A DNA stretch of 64,000 bases. It comes from Fistularia commersonii. Taxonomy: Eukaryota; Chordata; Actinopteri; Syngnathiformes; Fistulariidae. The notes beneath the pieces were generated by a model. It was not told the DNA's origin. It saw nothing but the letters and a program-made list of their open reading frames with translations, and did not search any database. Where the stretch lies: contig JBBMNZ010000027.1 in the NCBI GenBank assembly GCA_037954325.1, positions 3,947,501 through 4,011,500 of the forward strand. The letters run 5' to 3'. This document shows positions 32,801 through 45,600 of this stretch, in pieces; the stretch's first letter is position 1, and each line of letters starts with the position of its first letter. A program made the translations under genes and the position numbers.

Positions 32801-35800
32801 TTGTGAATAATTCATTTCTCGTCCTCTCCTCAGTGACCAGAGCGCTCTGTCGTCAAGCCGCACGCAGCAAATGCACGCATTCAGCTGGATTCGCAATCAC
32901 TTAGAGGAATACCCAGAGACCTCGCTTCCCAAACAGGAAGTCTATGATGAATATAAGTAGGTGTAAACAGAACGGTGACAGACTGGAAGAGTTGTTTACA
33001 TGCGTTTCAGATTTTCCTGTAAAAGAATGAAGTTTCGGTCGTTGAAATCATCAGATTGTGACCGTCTTGTATCTCAATATTAATGAATCACGTTTCAGAT
33101 AGTGGCTGCTAACGTTGGAGTTTGACTGTCCTCTGAACTGCTGCCGGCTAAAGCGTCATTATAAATAGACGCCGCAGGCTCGGGAATCACAGAGCAGCAT
33201 GTGTCGGTAATATTAGAATGGAAAGTCTGAGACAGCCATTGAAATGCTCTGACAGTGTTATGCAACTGTCTTTCTAATTTGGCTAAATACAGTGTGTCCC
33301 CCCCCGCCACCAGATATATTGGCGCCTTTTGGAAAGGGAGGTGAAAAGACCTCAAGGGGACGCAATGTGCTTCACTCGAAGACAATTAAAAAAAAGTTCC
33401 CGCAAATTTAATCGTCGCCATTTTTATAATGGAATGATTTCATTTCTGTGAAATGTTTTGTAATAGCATATTTTCCAGACCGAACTGTGTTGTTTCTTAC
33501 TCACAACAAATAAAAGACAAATCCAGCTTGGCAACGTAAAAGTGTGAAATCACATAATACGAAAATCAAAGTTAACTACGGCCGTTTTTCATCAAAATAC
33601 CAGTATCCATCCCATGTCATTAAAAAAAAAGAAAAAGCATCAAAAGACTTGTCATTTTAACAGCATATGAAAGAGACGCTCCAAACAATGGCTAAGGTTA
33701 ATTGAGGTCTTATACAAGGATGTTACATATATAAGCAGCTTGTCTTGTTGATGTTATTTTAAAATCAAAAGTCAAGTGTTACTTTGGACTGCCATTTATT
33801 CAATTTGTTAACAGCTGTGCCTGTATTTTGTTTGCGGCATCTTTTATTTGTCATTACCCCCTTTATTAGTTCGTTTATTAGTTATTTGTTGTATTCAGAC
33901 GATATGACTACTGTGTGGCAGGACAGCAAGAGCTCGGTGCCTCAGTTTTATTTATGTCTGATGTAACAATGTCTGGTGTCTGTATGTGTGTCTGTGTGTG
34001 TGTGTTTAAAAATTACAACAGTATATTACAGATGTGTTGATATTGCTCCAAAATTTGACATATGTAGTATCTTTTTTTTTTTTGTCTTTTCAGGAGCTTC
34101 TGTGACAATCTCAACTACCACCCCCTGAGTGCCGCAGACTTTGGAAAAATGATGAAAAATGTTTTTCCGAACATGAAAGCGCGTCGCCTTGGCATGAGAG
34201 GAAAATCAAAATATCCTTCAGTGGAATGGATTGTAGCGGTCTGTCTCTGATCACTGACCATCTGCTGCTGCAGTTCATAAGCTCTCTAAATATAGATGTG
34301 AAATGAAATAAAGTCTGCCTGCCTCTGAAGCAGTAGCATAGTACAGGCGTGCTCGGGAAAATCAAAGAGATCGTGACCTTCGTGACACACATTATTCTTT
34401 TCTGTGGACAAAACCGGATTTACTTTCTTGACCTTTGCTAATTTGAGTTTAAAAAAATGATGTAAGTTGAGGTCAAGACACTGTGTCCACTGTGTCCTGT
34501 GTGGAAAATCCTTAATTTAAGAAAGTTCACAGCTAACAGACGTGTCAAAGACAAGTTCAAGAAAAACTGTTTAAGACAATATATAAATGAATCACATAAT
34601 AATTATCAAAATTACTCAAGATAGCAATATCTTAAATAATTATGATAAGAATCTGTTGAATGCTATAAAAGATTCATCCTCATATCTGTAAATGTATATT
34701 AAATTTGTATATCTTTAAATTAGCTAAATGCTTGAATATCATTATATGTAACAGAGCTCAGAGTTTTTGTTGTGAAGAAACATAACTGAATGCAATTACA
34801 CAATTTTATATCTTAACACCAGTTTACATACTGCTACAGTGGACTACGAAAGAGGCCTTTTGTTCACCTTCCATCTTTACCATCTCTCGATCTTCACAAG
34901 ACGGGGGAAGGAGTAAGCGAAACATTATCTTTTTCCATAATTATCCCAAATCCCTTTAATATGACCGTATCTTTTTAAGCACATCGCCTATTTGTTTCAC
35001 CTCCAGGGTGATGAATCCCCGGGCCAGCTCAATAGCATAAATGAAGACGTACGATTTGCAGCTTGCGATCTGGTGTGTGAGTGGGCCCAAAAGGTGCTAA
35101 AACGGCAGTTTGACGCCGTGGAAGATTTGGCTCGCTTCCTGATCGACAGCCACTACATAGGCAACAAGTCACTGGCGGCTCTCACCATCATGACCGGCAC
35201 AGCAACAGGTACCGGTCTGCCAAATAAGTGAACACTGACATCTGGTGTCAGTTTCCTTTTACTGCTCCTCTTTAAACTGAAGAATTATACTTTACATATT
35301 ATGATCGATGTGTCTTTTCCCTGTTTTCAGAGGTTCAGGCCCCACAGACTGTCTCGGCTTTTGTTCCTACTATTGAGGCTCACTCCTTCCAGCCGCAAGC
35401 AACCACCCTGTCCTCGCCATCTGTTGACGCCAAGCAGCAGCTCCAGAGGAAGATCCAGAGGAAGCAACAAGAGCAGAAGCTGCACTCCCCTACACCTGGA
35501 GAGGGTCAGACCAAGAGGGTGGATGACAGTGTGCCTTGCGTCAGCCCCATTCCCCCGTCACCTCAGCCAGCAATAGGCATCGTGGTTGCTGCTGTCCCGA
35601 GCCCCATCACGGTGAGAAAGCAGTAATTAAAATCTACCTAGTTGTGTTATTATGTGGATATAGATGAACGCCATAGATGAACGCAAACTCCCTTTGACTT
35701 TCTGGCTCCTGCTAAAGATTTTAGCGTCTCCTTATTTCTTACTGTGGACATTAACGTTCCTTTTTCCTGGCTGTATGCCCCTCGCTGTTTCTTTATAGTG

Positions 35801-38800
35801 TTAAAAAAGTGTCTATAGTGTCTTAAACAATACAATCAGGCTAATATCATTAGACATCATTTAACAAAGACTTTTTGGATTTATTTATTTATTACAAGTC
35901 TTGATCCCAATTTCTAATTATTTGCTGATACCTAATTGCTTTTTTTTCATCATTTCTTACATATTCTAGGATATGAAGGTAGTTGGTGTGAGAGAGGAGG
36001 ATACAGAGATTAGGGTTAGATGGAGAAAGTTGATTTGCTGTGGCGAACCCTGAAGGGAAAAGCCAAAAGAAGAAGAAGAATCTCTTACATATTCTGGTTA
36101 TGTGTTATGTAAAATGACACACGGAAAATGTACAAATGTCTTCAGACATTTGTACAAAGTAATGGTTTGGCCACATATCATACATACAAGTAGCAGTGAT
36201 AAATTGCAGTTCATTCACTAAAAATGAAAACTTAACCAGTTGCTTCTGGAAGAATTTCCAGAGGCCCTGTATTGCATTTTTACTGTTTTGCTCTGTGGTC
36301 GAGTGTTCCATGAAGGTTGCAGTTTCAGATATAATCACATCATAACAACAATTGGCCTGCTAGAAGAGAGAACATCTGATCCATATGTATTTGATGACAG
36401 ACTCTCTGGCTGTTATCCACTCAAAACAGTTTTGTTTTCAAATGTGAATTAAGTCTGAAACTGATCTCTTACAACCGGATTCCACACGCATCCAATCTAC
36501 ATCTATCACCAGTGAATATCCATGCACCACATATGCGGGAAAATAATCTAGATTGAGGATTTAAGGCAGTCTTGTTCACATAACTAGCAAAAATAGTTGG
36601 TTGAAACAAATAAATGAATGTGTATCTTTCACCTAAAATTAAAAACTATCAACATAAATTAGACCACAGTTCAACAAAATCCCTAACCTTATTTTGTGGT
36701 CAAATTGTTATCAGTAATAGGACACACAGTTGAAAAAAAAAAAACCCACTTTATACTAAGGTCATCCCTCAAAGCAAAAAAAAACAAAATTTTTGCCCAT
36801 CCTACAACAAGGCTCAACAGCCCATCCCTCAGTGATAGTATGGCTCCAATATTTTGTCAGAATAAGTGCATGTCCACTAATGAATTGTTGAATTTAATCC
36901 CAGTGTGCTCGTGGTTCCAGACAAATGACAAATATCAGGATTGATGCATAGTCTGCCTGGGGCATAACATGCAGTGACAGTTATATTAGTCAAAATATAG
37001 AGAACAAAAATAAAAATAGCTGATAATAGATTTAATAGGGGCAACAGGATTTTAAATGCATGTAATTTTGATTTACTGTACTCAGGTGATGATGGTTGTA
37101 TTATATATCATTTTCTGTGCTCAAAATGTATAATTCAGTGTCAAAAGTGCAAGGTAATCATGTAAGTTTACTCTCTAATGGAAAAATAATGTAACCAACT
37201 AATCATAGGCATCTAAAATTGAGTTTTTCCACTCTCTGATTGACCCTCCATCTATGCAGGTACAGCAAAGCGCTCCACTGGTGTCTCCCTGTCCGGTGGG
37301 AGTCGGTGAGAGCAAAGTGATGCCTATTAACTTCCAAATGGTGACCCAGCCCGTTCAGCCGCTGAAACAAAGCCCCAAACCCACCCAGAATATTATATCG
37401 AGTCCTGTGGGGGAACGAACAGCCCGACACCGCTATGCACAAATCCTGCCCAAGCCTGTGGCCACAACAGCTGTTGCTTTGTGTGCACCCTCAACAATGA
37501 TCATTGCCAACAGCCCCATTAAGACTGTGATGACAACGTGTCATGTCAGTCCAGTCAGTCTGGTCAAGATGACAGCCATATCGCTTGCACCCAACTGTAC
37601 TACTGCCACCACTTCCCTTACAAACACCACTCCGGGGCCGGCATCTGCAGGGATCAGCAGTTCCATGGAGGACAGCCACTCCGGCCAAAGCATGAGGAGT
37701 GGCCCTGCAGTCCCACTTCAGACCCCATTGGCCCAGCTTGGGCAGGAGGCTAATACCCAGACCATGGATGTTGAAATGGAAGTCGAAGCTATACACAAGA
37801 ACAGCCAAAATCTAAATCCGAACAGTCTCATGTTGACTCATGGAGAAATGTCGGAAAGAGCTGGAAGAGCTGTTCAGAGGGCTGCCAGTGTGCCTATACC
37901 GAAGACTAAAGGCATCCTTAGCCACGAGGACAGGTCAACCTCTAAAAATGAAGGAAAACCGTCAAGTAACGGTAGAGCGGGGCCTATTGAAGGCGGCGGT
38001 AGCAATACGATTAATACAAGCCCTTTGCACTCGACTTTCTCCTCTCAGAAAACTAGACCAATGACTACATTTAACAACAGAGAGTCTTCGTTTGGAGAGA
38101 GCAGTGGTGTAACCAAGACCTTCAGAAAACGCTCAGGGCTCTCTCCAGGCCTCTCTCCAATCAAAAAGGTCTTTTTGCCTCAGCAGCCAGTAGAGGTCAC
38201 CACTAGCCTTCAATATGGAATCAGAAACCCTGAAAGCAATGTGCCGCGCCCAGGAGCTCCAGCTAGACCTGAAAGTGCACCAGCCACGGGCGAGGTTGAG
38301 ACGAAAATGAGCTCTGTTTTGTCCACTCAAGTACAAACTCTATGCACTTCCTCTTTCAGAGCCAGTGGGTTCTTCACTGTTGCCAAAACACAGGACTCAA
38401 TGCAGAAGAAAAACACCTCCAATGTTATGGAAACTAGCACCTCTGTCAGTCACCCATTAATGCAGCAACTGCAGGGGCACAAGGTGTTTAATGTGCATGC
38501 CATGCCTAATAAACCTAGTGTTCAAACTCCTTCACATTCTGCCGTAGGAAGCATGGGAGGAGGTCTGCCACAAACATACACCCCTTCCATGCAAGTTTCT
38601 GAACCCCTGGGGTTTTTGGATCAAGCTACATCTTCAAGCCAGCTCCCCGTGCAGACAGATATGGACTACTTTTCCTTTGATGACGATGTTACTCAAGACA
38701 GCATCGTAGAAGAACTTGTTCAGATGGAGGAGCAGATTAAACTCAGCAATCTTCAGGAGTTCGGAAGCGGCGTACCAATGCAAGGCCGACAAGCTCTGGT

Positions 38801-40376
38801 ACCAGACAGCATGATGTCTGCCAATCAAACTATGAATGCTTTCTATCAAAGGGCAAACAACAGCAGCAACAACCAAATTCACACACCAACACCCACGCCA
38901 ACCTCAGATATGATGGGAGGAGGCCCGAGTCTGACTCGAGAGAGCCCTTGCTCCCGTATCGCTTCCACAACCCCGGTTGACAGTGCTCTTGGGAGCAGCC
39001 GTCACACCCCAGTCGGTACTCCACACTCCAATTGCAGCAGCACCGTGCCTCCCAGCCCAGTGGAGTGCAGAAACCCCTTTGCGTTTACACCTATAAGTTC
39101 CAGCATAACTGGTTTCCATGACGTCAGCACAATTTCCAGCAGCCCTGTCAAACCCATGCAGAGGCCAATGGCCACACATCCAGATAAGACCCGGCTGGAA
39201 TGGATGAATAACAGCTACAACAGCAGCGGCGTAAACAAGTCAACCAGTGGGATGGGGATCGTACCCAGCTATCAGGGCCTGACCGAGGACCATTTTCAAA
39301 AGCCTCACGCCTTTGCCATCCCTCACCCACGGCACCATGACAACTATTTTGGCCGATTGACTCCCATTTCGCCCGTGCAGCAACAGGTAGCCAGTATGGC
39401 AAACAATACCAAGGAGGGGTTTGCGGTGCCTGCACCTCTGGATAACAAAGCCACCAACACTCCTGCTACAACTGGAACTTTTCGATGCCGCAGTGTAAGC
39501 CCAGCAGTACATCAGAGGAACTTTTGTGGAAACACAGGAAACAACGCCCTTCCCAATATCCTCCGCTCATGTGTGTCTCCTTTTAACTCTCCGGTGACCC
39601 CTGAGGTGCTAAACATCTTCAGCCAGGGCAATCTTGGGCCGAGCAGTATAGCTCAACGGAGCCGCTCCGTTCCCCTCAACATAATGATGCAAACAGAGGT
39701 TCAGCAGTGCAGCAGCAAAAATATCGCTGATGTTCTCCTAAGCAAGCTGGATGGCGACCACGTTGACACTGTGCGTGGTGTGGGTATTAACAGTTTGCCC
39801 TCTAGCTACAATGCACGAATGAACCTCACGCAGATGCTCGAATCAGAGCACCTCAACCTGATGGCGTCCGACTGTACCAACACATGCAGGTCTCAAACAC
39901 CAAGTTACCTCACTGAAAATGCTATTAATGAACAAGTCATCCTGTCCGCAGGTGATGGCCAAGGACAATCAGCTTCTAGAAATCAGCAGCAGGCTGAGTG
40001 TATGCTGCAAGGTTTGGGTTCGCAACAGCAGCAGTTGGATTTCAACAGCACTTTTAAAGACCTCCAAACAGAAAACAGTCTTGGTGCTGGCAGTCAGCTG
40101 ATGGAACAGGTGTCAGAACTAAGTACAGTGGGGGCAGATTTCCCCTGTGAAATCAGAATGACATCGGAGCTCTCTGGTAGCATGAATGACCTTAATTCAC
40201 TCGATGCAAACCTTCTATTTGACCCCCGTCAGCAGCAGGGGCAATATCAAAATACTGGTCCAGAGGACCTGGCAAATGATCCTGTGTTTCAGCAGATGAG
40301 CAGTGAGACACCACACTCAAGTGGACTTGATTGGCTGGAGAGTAAAGATCACCCTACGGTTGGGTTGATGGGATGA
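26890..40376 (+). CDS. rfx7: RFX7 transcription factor (RFX5/RFX7 subfamily)
   Basis: Coding exons: 26890-27014, 30299-30332, 32480-32565, 32834-32956, 34094-34210, 34828-34912, 35007-35208, 35331-35611 and 37260-40376 (TGA 40374-40376). Total 4170 nt, 1389 aa (about 1360-1460 in human). Exons 2-3 encode the RFX5/RFX7-type helical region (EKFSDIEKLYLYLKLPSG, about residues 57-74). Exons 4-6 encode the winged-helix RFX DNA-binding domain (QQMHAFSWIRNHLEE through FGKMMKNVFPNMKARRL to KYCYSGLRKR, about 94-175). Exon 6 also has PSLPSLD, a PxLPxL motif known in RFX7/RFX5 to dock the ankyrin proteins ANKRA2/RFXANK. Exon 9 encodes a long, mostly disordered activation region with conserved islands: TQDSIVEELVQMEEQ, ECRNPFAFTPISSS, MQRPMATHPDKT, HFGRLTP-like YFGRLTPISPVQ, MNLTQMLES, SKDHPTVGLMG. 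The intron between exons 5 and 6 has AT-AC ends. RFX7 is a sequence-specific activator linked in human cells to p53-dependent tumour-suppressor genes. Confidence 0.95.
27015..30298 (+). other. rfx7: rfx7 intron 1
   Basis: 3.3 kb without genes. A CRE palindrome TGACGTCA is at 27928-27935. The 29560-29840 stretch is relatively GC-rich and complex and could be a conserved noncoding element. No transposon was recognised. Confidence 0.6.
30333..32479 (+). other. rfx7: rfx7 intron 2
   Basis: 2.1 kb. Contains a hairpin-forming inverted repeat around a microsatellite (30742-30886) and a CRE palindrome at 31725-31732. The 140-codon open frame at 31220-31642 is not recognised and lacks splice support. 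Confidence 0.6.
30742..30886. repeat. Long inverted repeat flanking a TA/CA microsatellite
   Basis: The left arm ATCACGCACAGCAAGCAAAA plus CTAT (30750-30773) is the exact reverse complement of the right arm at 30853-30876. The pairing continues imperfectly for about 8 bp outward (TTATAA against TATAAT-like). The 79-bp centre is (TA)n, (CA)n. It could be a MITE relic or an inverted duplication. Confidence 0.85.
32700..32735. repeat. CA and poly-C tract
   Basis: ACACACACCCCCCCCCCCCC followed by CACTCACACAC, in rfx7 intron 3. Confidence 0.9.
32957..34093 (+). other. rfx7: rfx7 intron 4
   Basis: 1.1 kb, AT-rich, with a short TG tract near 33985-34005 and poly-T before the acceptor. The minus-strand frame at 33095-33385 is not recognised. 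Confidence 0.7.
34211..34827 (+). other. rfx7: rfx7 intron 5, AT-AC minor (U12-type) intron
   Basis: The intron starts ATATCCTT (34211-34218), the exact U12-type AT-AC 5' splice site. It ends TTTAC, with TCTTAAC at 34811-34817 matching the U12 branch site 10-11 nt before the end. Splicing there gives SK-YCYSGLRK, the invariant RFX-domain sequence, with no insertion. A GT-AG alternative (34221 to 34822) would insert five residues. Confidence 0.85.
34871..34888 (+). other. rfx7: PxLPxL ankyrin-docking motif codons in rfx7
   Basis: Codons for Pro-Ser-Leu-Pro-Ser-Leu directly after the RFX domain. The human protein has the equivalent MPTLPNLD. ANKRA2 and RFXANK are known to bind PxLPxL motifs of this type. 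Confidence 0.75.
35612..37259 (+). other. rfx7: rfx7 intron 8
   Basis: 1.65 kb. Holds an RTE 3'-end relic at 35968-36085. Otherwise AT-rich with no recognised element. Confidence 0.7.
35968..36085 (+). mobile_element. RTE-type LINE 3' end
   Basis: GGATATGAAGGTAGTTGGTG, then GAGGATACAGAGATTAGG, then GCTGTGGCGAACCCTGAAGG and a (AAG)n tail is the known 3' terminus of fish RTE-like LINEs. Strongly 5'-truncated (about 115 bp). Confidence 0.75.
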
Positions 40377-42930
40377 GCATACTGCATAGCTTTGTAAAAC
40401 CATGCGCAAAAAGTTGCTCGATGTATATTGTATTTTCAGGTGTCCACGGGAAGTAATGCAACACTGGAACCAAGGACGTTTTTTCCAGTCTAAGTATCGC
40501 ACTGAGCTGACATAATGTTGCATTACAGATTAAAATGCTGGTCATTTCGTTATTCATATTGTTGCTTAAACGCTTTTCCAATACTGCTACTGGGACTTGT
40601 GAACTGAAATTCTCCCCAAGACTAACTATCAATGTTTTTTTAAGTTGTGTTTTACGTTCAAAAATAATCCCTCTTCCAAGATTTTCTTTGTAAATCCTTT
40701 TAAAATGAATAGAAGGGGGATGATTATCAATAGGAGATTTTTGGAAGTAGTTCTTTATTGTTGTGTGTATCAGTTTTTGAAACTGCTGGTATTGTTTCAT
40801 TTAAATATACGGTACAAAATACCAAAAAAAAGTTTGCTACTGAAGTAATAACATGCCAACATATAAATGTGCAATATCAGTTCAATTTAAAAAGTGGAAC
40901 TCTTGACAAAGACAACACTATTTTTAGATCTTTTGCCACTCATGATCACAGAGAAGAAACTTGTCAACAAGCCCTTTTTGAAAGTTAACAAAACTTATTA
41001 CAGATAGAGCTTAGTGGCTAAAATTAGATCCGAGTAAATCTATGTGAATCAAAATATGATCTACTAGCAATTAAGAAATATTTGTAATGTTTTTAATGTT
41101 TTCTGTTACTCTCTCCCATTGGGCCACAAAGTCATTTTGGCTTGGCATCCAATTTGGTTCTAAAGTAAACAGGAACTTGGCTTGAAAAAGCTGCTATTTC
41201 TTAATATATCACAACTGAGTTATGCAAAACATAGTATGTTTTATGTGTGATTTATTTGAAATCCTCCTCTTGGTTTGAAAAGTTAATTTGTACGTTTTCG
41301 AAACATTTATCTATCTGCATCTCCCAGAGGGCTATTACATAAGTTGGTATAATAATGTGCTAATTCCACCACAAGACAGACCTGATTTTCTCTGCCTTTA
41401 GGTTGAAAGAAAAAAAAACCATGTTGTCACTGGTGCCGGCAAAAATCTAAGCTCATTTATACCTATTGCCAAATTTACTGAAAATTAACCATAAAATGAG
41501 TGTTAAATCAAATTCTGTTGCACTTTCAGAGTATGCCTTCTTGTGAAAGATCACATTTGCAACAAGGTTAAATAAAATCAAATGAGCCATTCTCTTTTGC
41601 ACTTACAAAATGTGTTATTTGTCTCTGGTGCAAATTGCACATTTTATTCTGGGAATTACCAGTACACTCAGTAGCATGAATTAGCGATACCTCGCTCATC
41701 TCCTATAATACACTGACAATCGTGTGTGTGTGTGCGTGTGTGTTAACCTATATGCAATGCGGTTTAGCTGATTGATCGGAATAGGTCCACGACTAATCCA
41801 AAGGAATAATATTCGGATGTCAGGCAGTAACTTCATTGTCAACTGTGAACGTTTTGCTTGACAGTGAAAAAGGCATTTGAAATCTCAACTGAGATGAGAA
41901 TTACAAGACTTGTGTCGACACCAAAGATTCACTTTGATAGAGACCTGCACATAGACCTTGGCCACATTAAATCTCCCAGGCAGTAGGCATATTGAAAGGT
42001 TTTGAAGCACTGTAACAAACTTACTGGCGGTCACATTGAAAGTGATGGGAAACACTGGCAGCACTGTAAAATGTGTCAGGGTAATGTGACCCGCTGGTGT
42101 TTTGGTAAACCTAAAAGGGGCTATATAACACTTAAATTCATGTAATAATTGTCTCTGTGTAAGCATTAGAGCCCAGAGTTTGTTTGTTATGTCAGCCTCA
42201 TTAATGTGAGATTGGAGGTGAAGCTCAGCGTGTTTTATTTTACTGCTCCTCATTTGGTGTGTTGTTTGTACAGAAGATGTAACCTTGCAGAACACAAATT
42301 TGCACTGCTTGTGTTTTAAATGATGCGGTACTGTAGCATAAGTTTCACCTCTTGTAGCAGATTACCACGTTTTTAGAATAGAACCAGATTTTTCCTCAAA
42401 AAAAAAAAAAAATCTCGCATTTTTTATAGGAATTACACTGAGCCTAACATTATGTTGTAATTTACTATAATTTCTGGAAAACTGAAATTATATTATGCAG
42501 TGATGCATGACGCGAGGCCAAATGGGATCCACTTATTAGCGCTTTGATAAAAGGAAAAGTATTTATCATAGATTCCCGTATTTAAAATGTGTCATTATAA
42601 TTTATGTCCTCATTTTGTGTATTATCCTGTATTTCAAATGAATGTTGTATTCTTTGTATTCTGCTTGTCGATTTTTTTTATGTTTTATCTTTACTGTGTG
42701 TTTGTAAAGCATTTATTCAATAACCACTGATCTTTGTGTCACCAAGACTTTAACCTTCCTCTTCTTGTGACTCAAGAGCTGTAGAACTGCCCTCCACTGT
42801 AGTTATGCCGCTGTGTCAGGGAATTCAATTCCCTTTTTGCTGCATTTTAGCAAGTGCTTTTATAAGAGGAAGTGCTTGGTTTTTAAAGTCTTTTTAAAAC
42901 TAATAAACATTTTTAAGTACACCTGTATCC
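40377..42930 (+). other. rfx7: rfx7 3' UTR
   Basis: AT-rich, 2.5 kb, no open frames of note. AATAAA-type signals occur at about 41570 and at 42902-42907. The latter, followed by a GT-rich stretch, is the likely distal poly(A) signal. A short TG tract lies at 41723-41742. Confidence 0.6.
42902..42907 (+). promoter_or_regulatory. rfx7: Polyadenylation signal AATAAA, likely rfx7 distal site
   Basis: Canonical hexamer followed within 25-40 nt by CCTGCTGTGACTATTTGG, a T/G-rich downstream element. Confidence 0.55.
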
Positions 42931-45600
42931 TGCTGTGACTATTTGGATCTTGCTTGATTTCGTGGATAAGATATAAAGACCACATGAAAAATTCTTCAGA
43001 TGGTATGTATTTCTTCTAACTAAAAAAAGCTATAAGAAAATGTCAATCTTTTTGAGAAGTCAGAATATTTAAATGAGCTCAGAGAAAAGAAAATGCACTT
43101 TTTTTGACTCTAAACAGTCATCTAGCATGAAACTGTTTACATGTCAATGCAAAATATGAACAAACGTTAAAAACAAAAAGAAAAAGTTCAATTTGATGAA
43201 ACATAGCAGGAAAAGGTAATAGCCCAGATGTGATTTTTTCTTTAAACAACTTCAGCAAACCAAAAGGAAGTCAGTCTTCTTACCCCAAGCTTTAACAATA
43301 GAGGTGTGAGAAACTAGTGACCCGGATTAGCCCCTGATATGGTAAAAAAAAAACAGTGCTGACAACATTGGCTTAGCCCAATATCCAAATTGTGAAAATC
43401 TTTTCAGTTTAACAACTTGTTTTGACAAAATTGTCTTGTGATGATTTGGCTTTAATTGCAAGAAGATGTACTTAACTGGATCTCGGGAAACCTCTTGAGA
43501 GACCCTTCAATCTGTGTACCCGGTACCCTTGGGATCCCCAAACCACACTGGGATCTGGAGAATAATTAGATCCCATTAGTTAATGAGGACACCTTTAGTC
43601 TCATATTGTTGTCTAACCTTTTGGAAGGCAGGATAGTTTGACTCACAGCAGCCTAATGTAAGTTATACTTTAATACACAATACTTTGTCTTTTACTTTAT
43701 TTGTCTGTCCATAATTCTGTGCACAAAGTCTTGATCACCGCAGGACCTCGTTTTTTTTTTAAATTTTTTTATTCTTGCTCATAGTGCTCATTTGTATAAT
43801 GAATCAAAAGCAATGTTGCAGGCCCTTTTCACAGCAGACATTGTGACTTATCAAAGACACAACACAGGTGAAAACAATAACTCCCTTCCATTTTTGGAAA
43901 CGAGTGATGTCAGCGATGCGGGAGCCTGCACAACAACCACAGGGCCCGGGTCTGGTTCCAATAAACCCGATGCTGTCATCGATAACCTAATTAATTCCAC
44001 CTGAAGGTTCTTGTTTTGACAAGTCAAGATGTCGGCTGTAAGTTGAGTGATCAACTCACTGATTACAACTGTGAGGAACACGCCGTATTGGACATTGCAT
44101 GTATTGGAGGGATACTGTCCTACCTATGTTCTGTTGTCCACGCAATGGAACAATCCGTGTATGGAGCATTGTCCAAATTAGGCCTAAATCTGATGCACAT
44201 AAGAAGAGACGTTTTCCAGAATCACTGCAAACACCTCATTCATAATTCTGTTTTATGTGCAACTGCTTATGCTTTTTTGTTTTCAATTTGGAAAACATGA
44301 GGTAGTCATTTCTCACAACAGAGGAACGGCTCAGGCAGATAGGCTTGATAAATGTATTTTTTCAACGGGCTCTTCCCTGATCCATGTTTTACATGATGAC
44401 TTGCCGCTGCTTCCTGACAAACATTCAATGTCTATATCACCAGTCACACTCGGGCTGTCCTACAATAATCAGTTGTAATGTAATGGATAAAAATGAAAAA
44501 TACACAATTTGATGTCAGCAACAGACATGTGAGGCTGCACCCAAGAGTGGATTAAAATACAGCTCTGGTTTTCATTGAGCAGTTTAATGTATTGCATTGA
44601 ACAATATCTGCTATGACTGCCGTTCAATGAACAATGTGGGAAGATGAGATAAAAGATCATTCTCTAAACTAATAATGTAAGCTTGATTATTTTACAACAT
44701 CCTCTGATTGTTTCCAGTTTATAGATTTGTCAAGTAAAATGACAATTTACAGCGAGTATTGTGCAGGGAGGCCACTTCCTGCCCCAAACCTGTCAGGCAG
44801 CTGAGAGAACTTGAGCTCCATTTGTTTGTGTGACAGCAACAAAGCAGCTGAAAAATCCAATCCAAACCATCCAATTTGTTTTTGAGGCTTAGTAAGTCTC
44901 AAAATATGGTTATATATTGTCATAGATCCTTAGTATGAGTTATCGTGAGGCTTGGCTTTTTTTTCAGCCCTATGTTCCATTTTCTTTTGAACATATGAAT
45001 AATAATTTGTCTTCTTATTACTCAGCAAGTTTATTTCTATTTCTTATCAATCCAAATCCTTGAGTTATGTGATTTGTTTTATATTAAGGACCAGGGAAGT
45101 GTAACCACAAATAACAAGCAGAGACTCAAGGAAAGAAACAGTATTAATATATAATTAGCAGCGACTGTGACATAAAAATTAGAATTTTGATAAAAAAAAT
45201 CTTTGCATTATCTACCATGAGGTTAGACTGCACCAGTGGGATGAATCTGTAAATAAGAAAAATCGATTATAGCGACTAAGTGGAAGTGCCATTGGGATGA
45301 CCGCATCTTGCTTTAATGACAAAACATATGGTAGTGTTCCATAAAAAATGAGAGAGGTATGTGGCAAACAAATAGCAGGGTTGTGTAAATAAGATAAATT
45401 GTGATACAAAGATAAATCAGTTGAACCACGGGATTTCCAATGAAAAAACAAAGAAGTTTTTATACGTCACTCCAAGTTAATGATTCTATGATGCGTTCAG
45501 GTGCACCCAGTGGTTTTCCATTGTGGCTTTCTCGGGTGGTGAAAGAGAAGGAAACGGGAAGAAGGAGGAGGAGGAAAAGGAGGAGGATGGATCGTAAAAC
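42931..45600. other. Intergenic region rfx7-nedd4
   Basis: 2.7 kb without a supported gene. The open frames at 43792-44004 and 44016-44300 have no recognised similarity. The 44755-44880 stretch is more GC-rich and complex than its surroundings and may be regulatory. Confidence 0.5.

Noticed and set aside
34220..34823. GT-AG splicing of rfx7 intron 5
   Set aside because: It is in frame but would insert five residues into the invariant RFX domain and use a poor GTGGAA donor. The AT-AC sites fit both consensus and protein.
37491..39512. Several antisense and alternative-frame open stretches over the big rfx7 exon
   Set aside because: They overlap a 1038-codon exon with clear RFX7 similarity and have none of their own.
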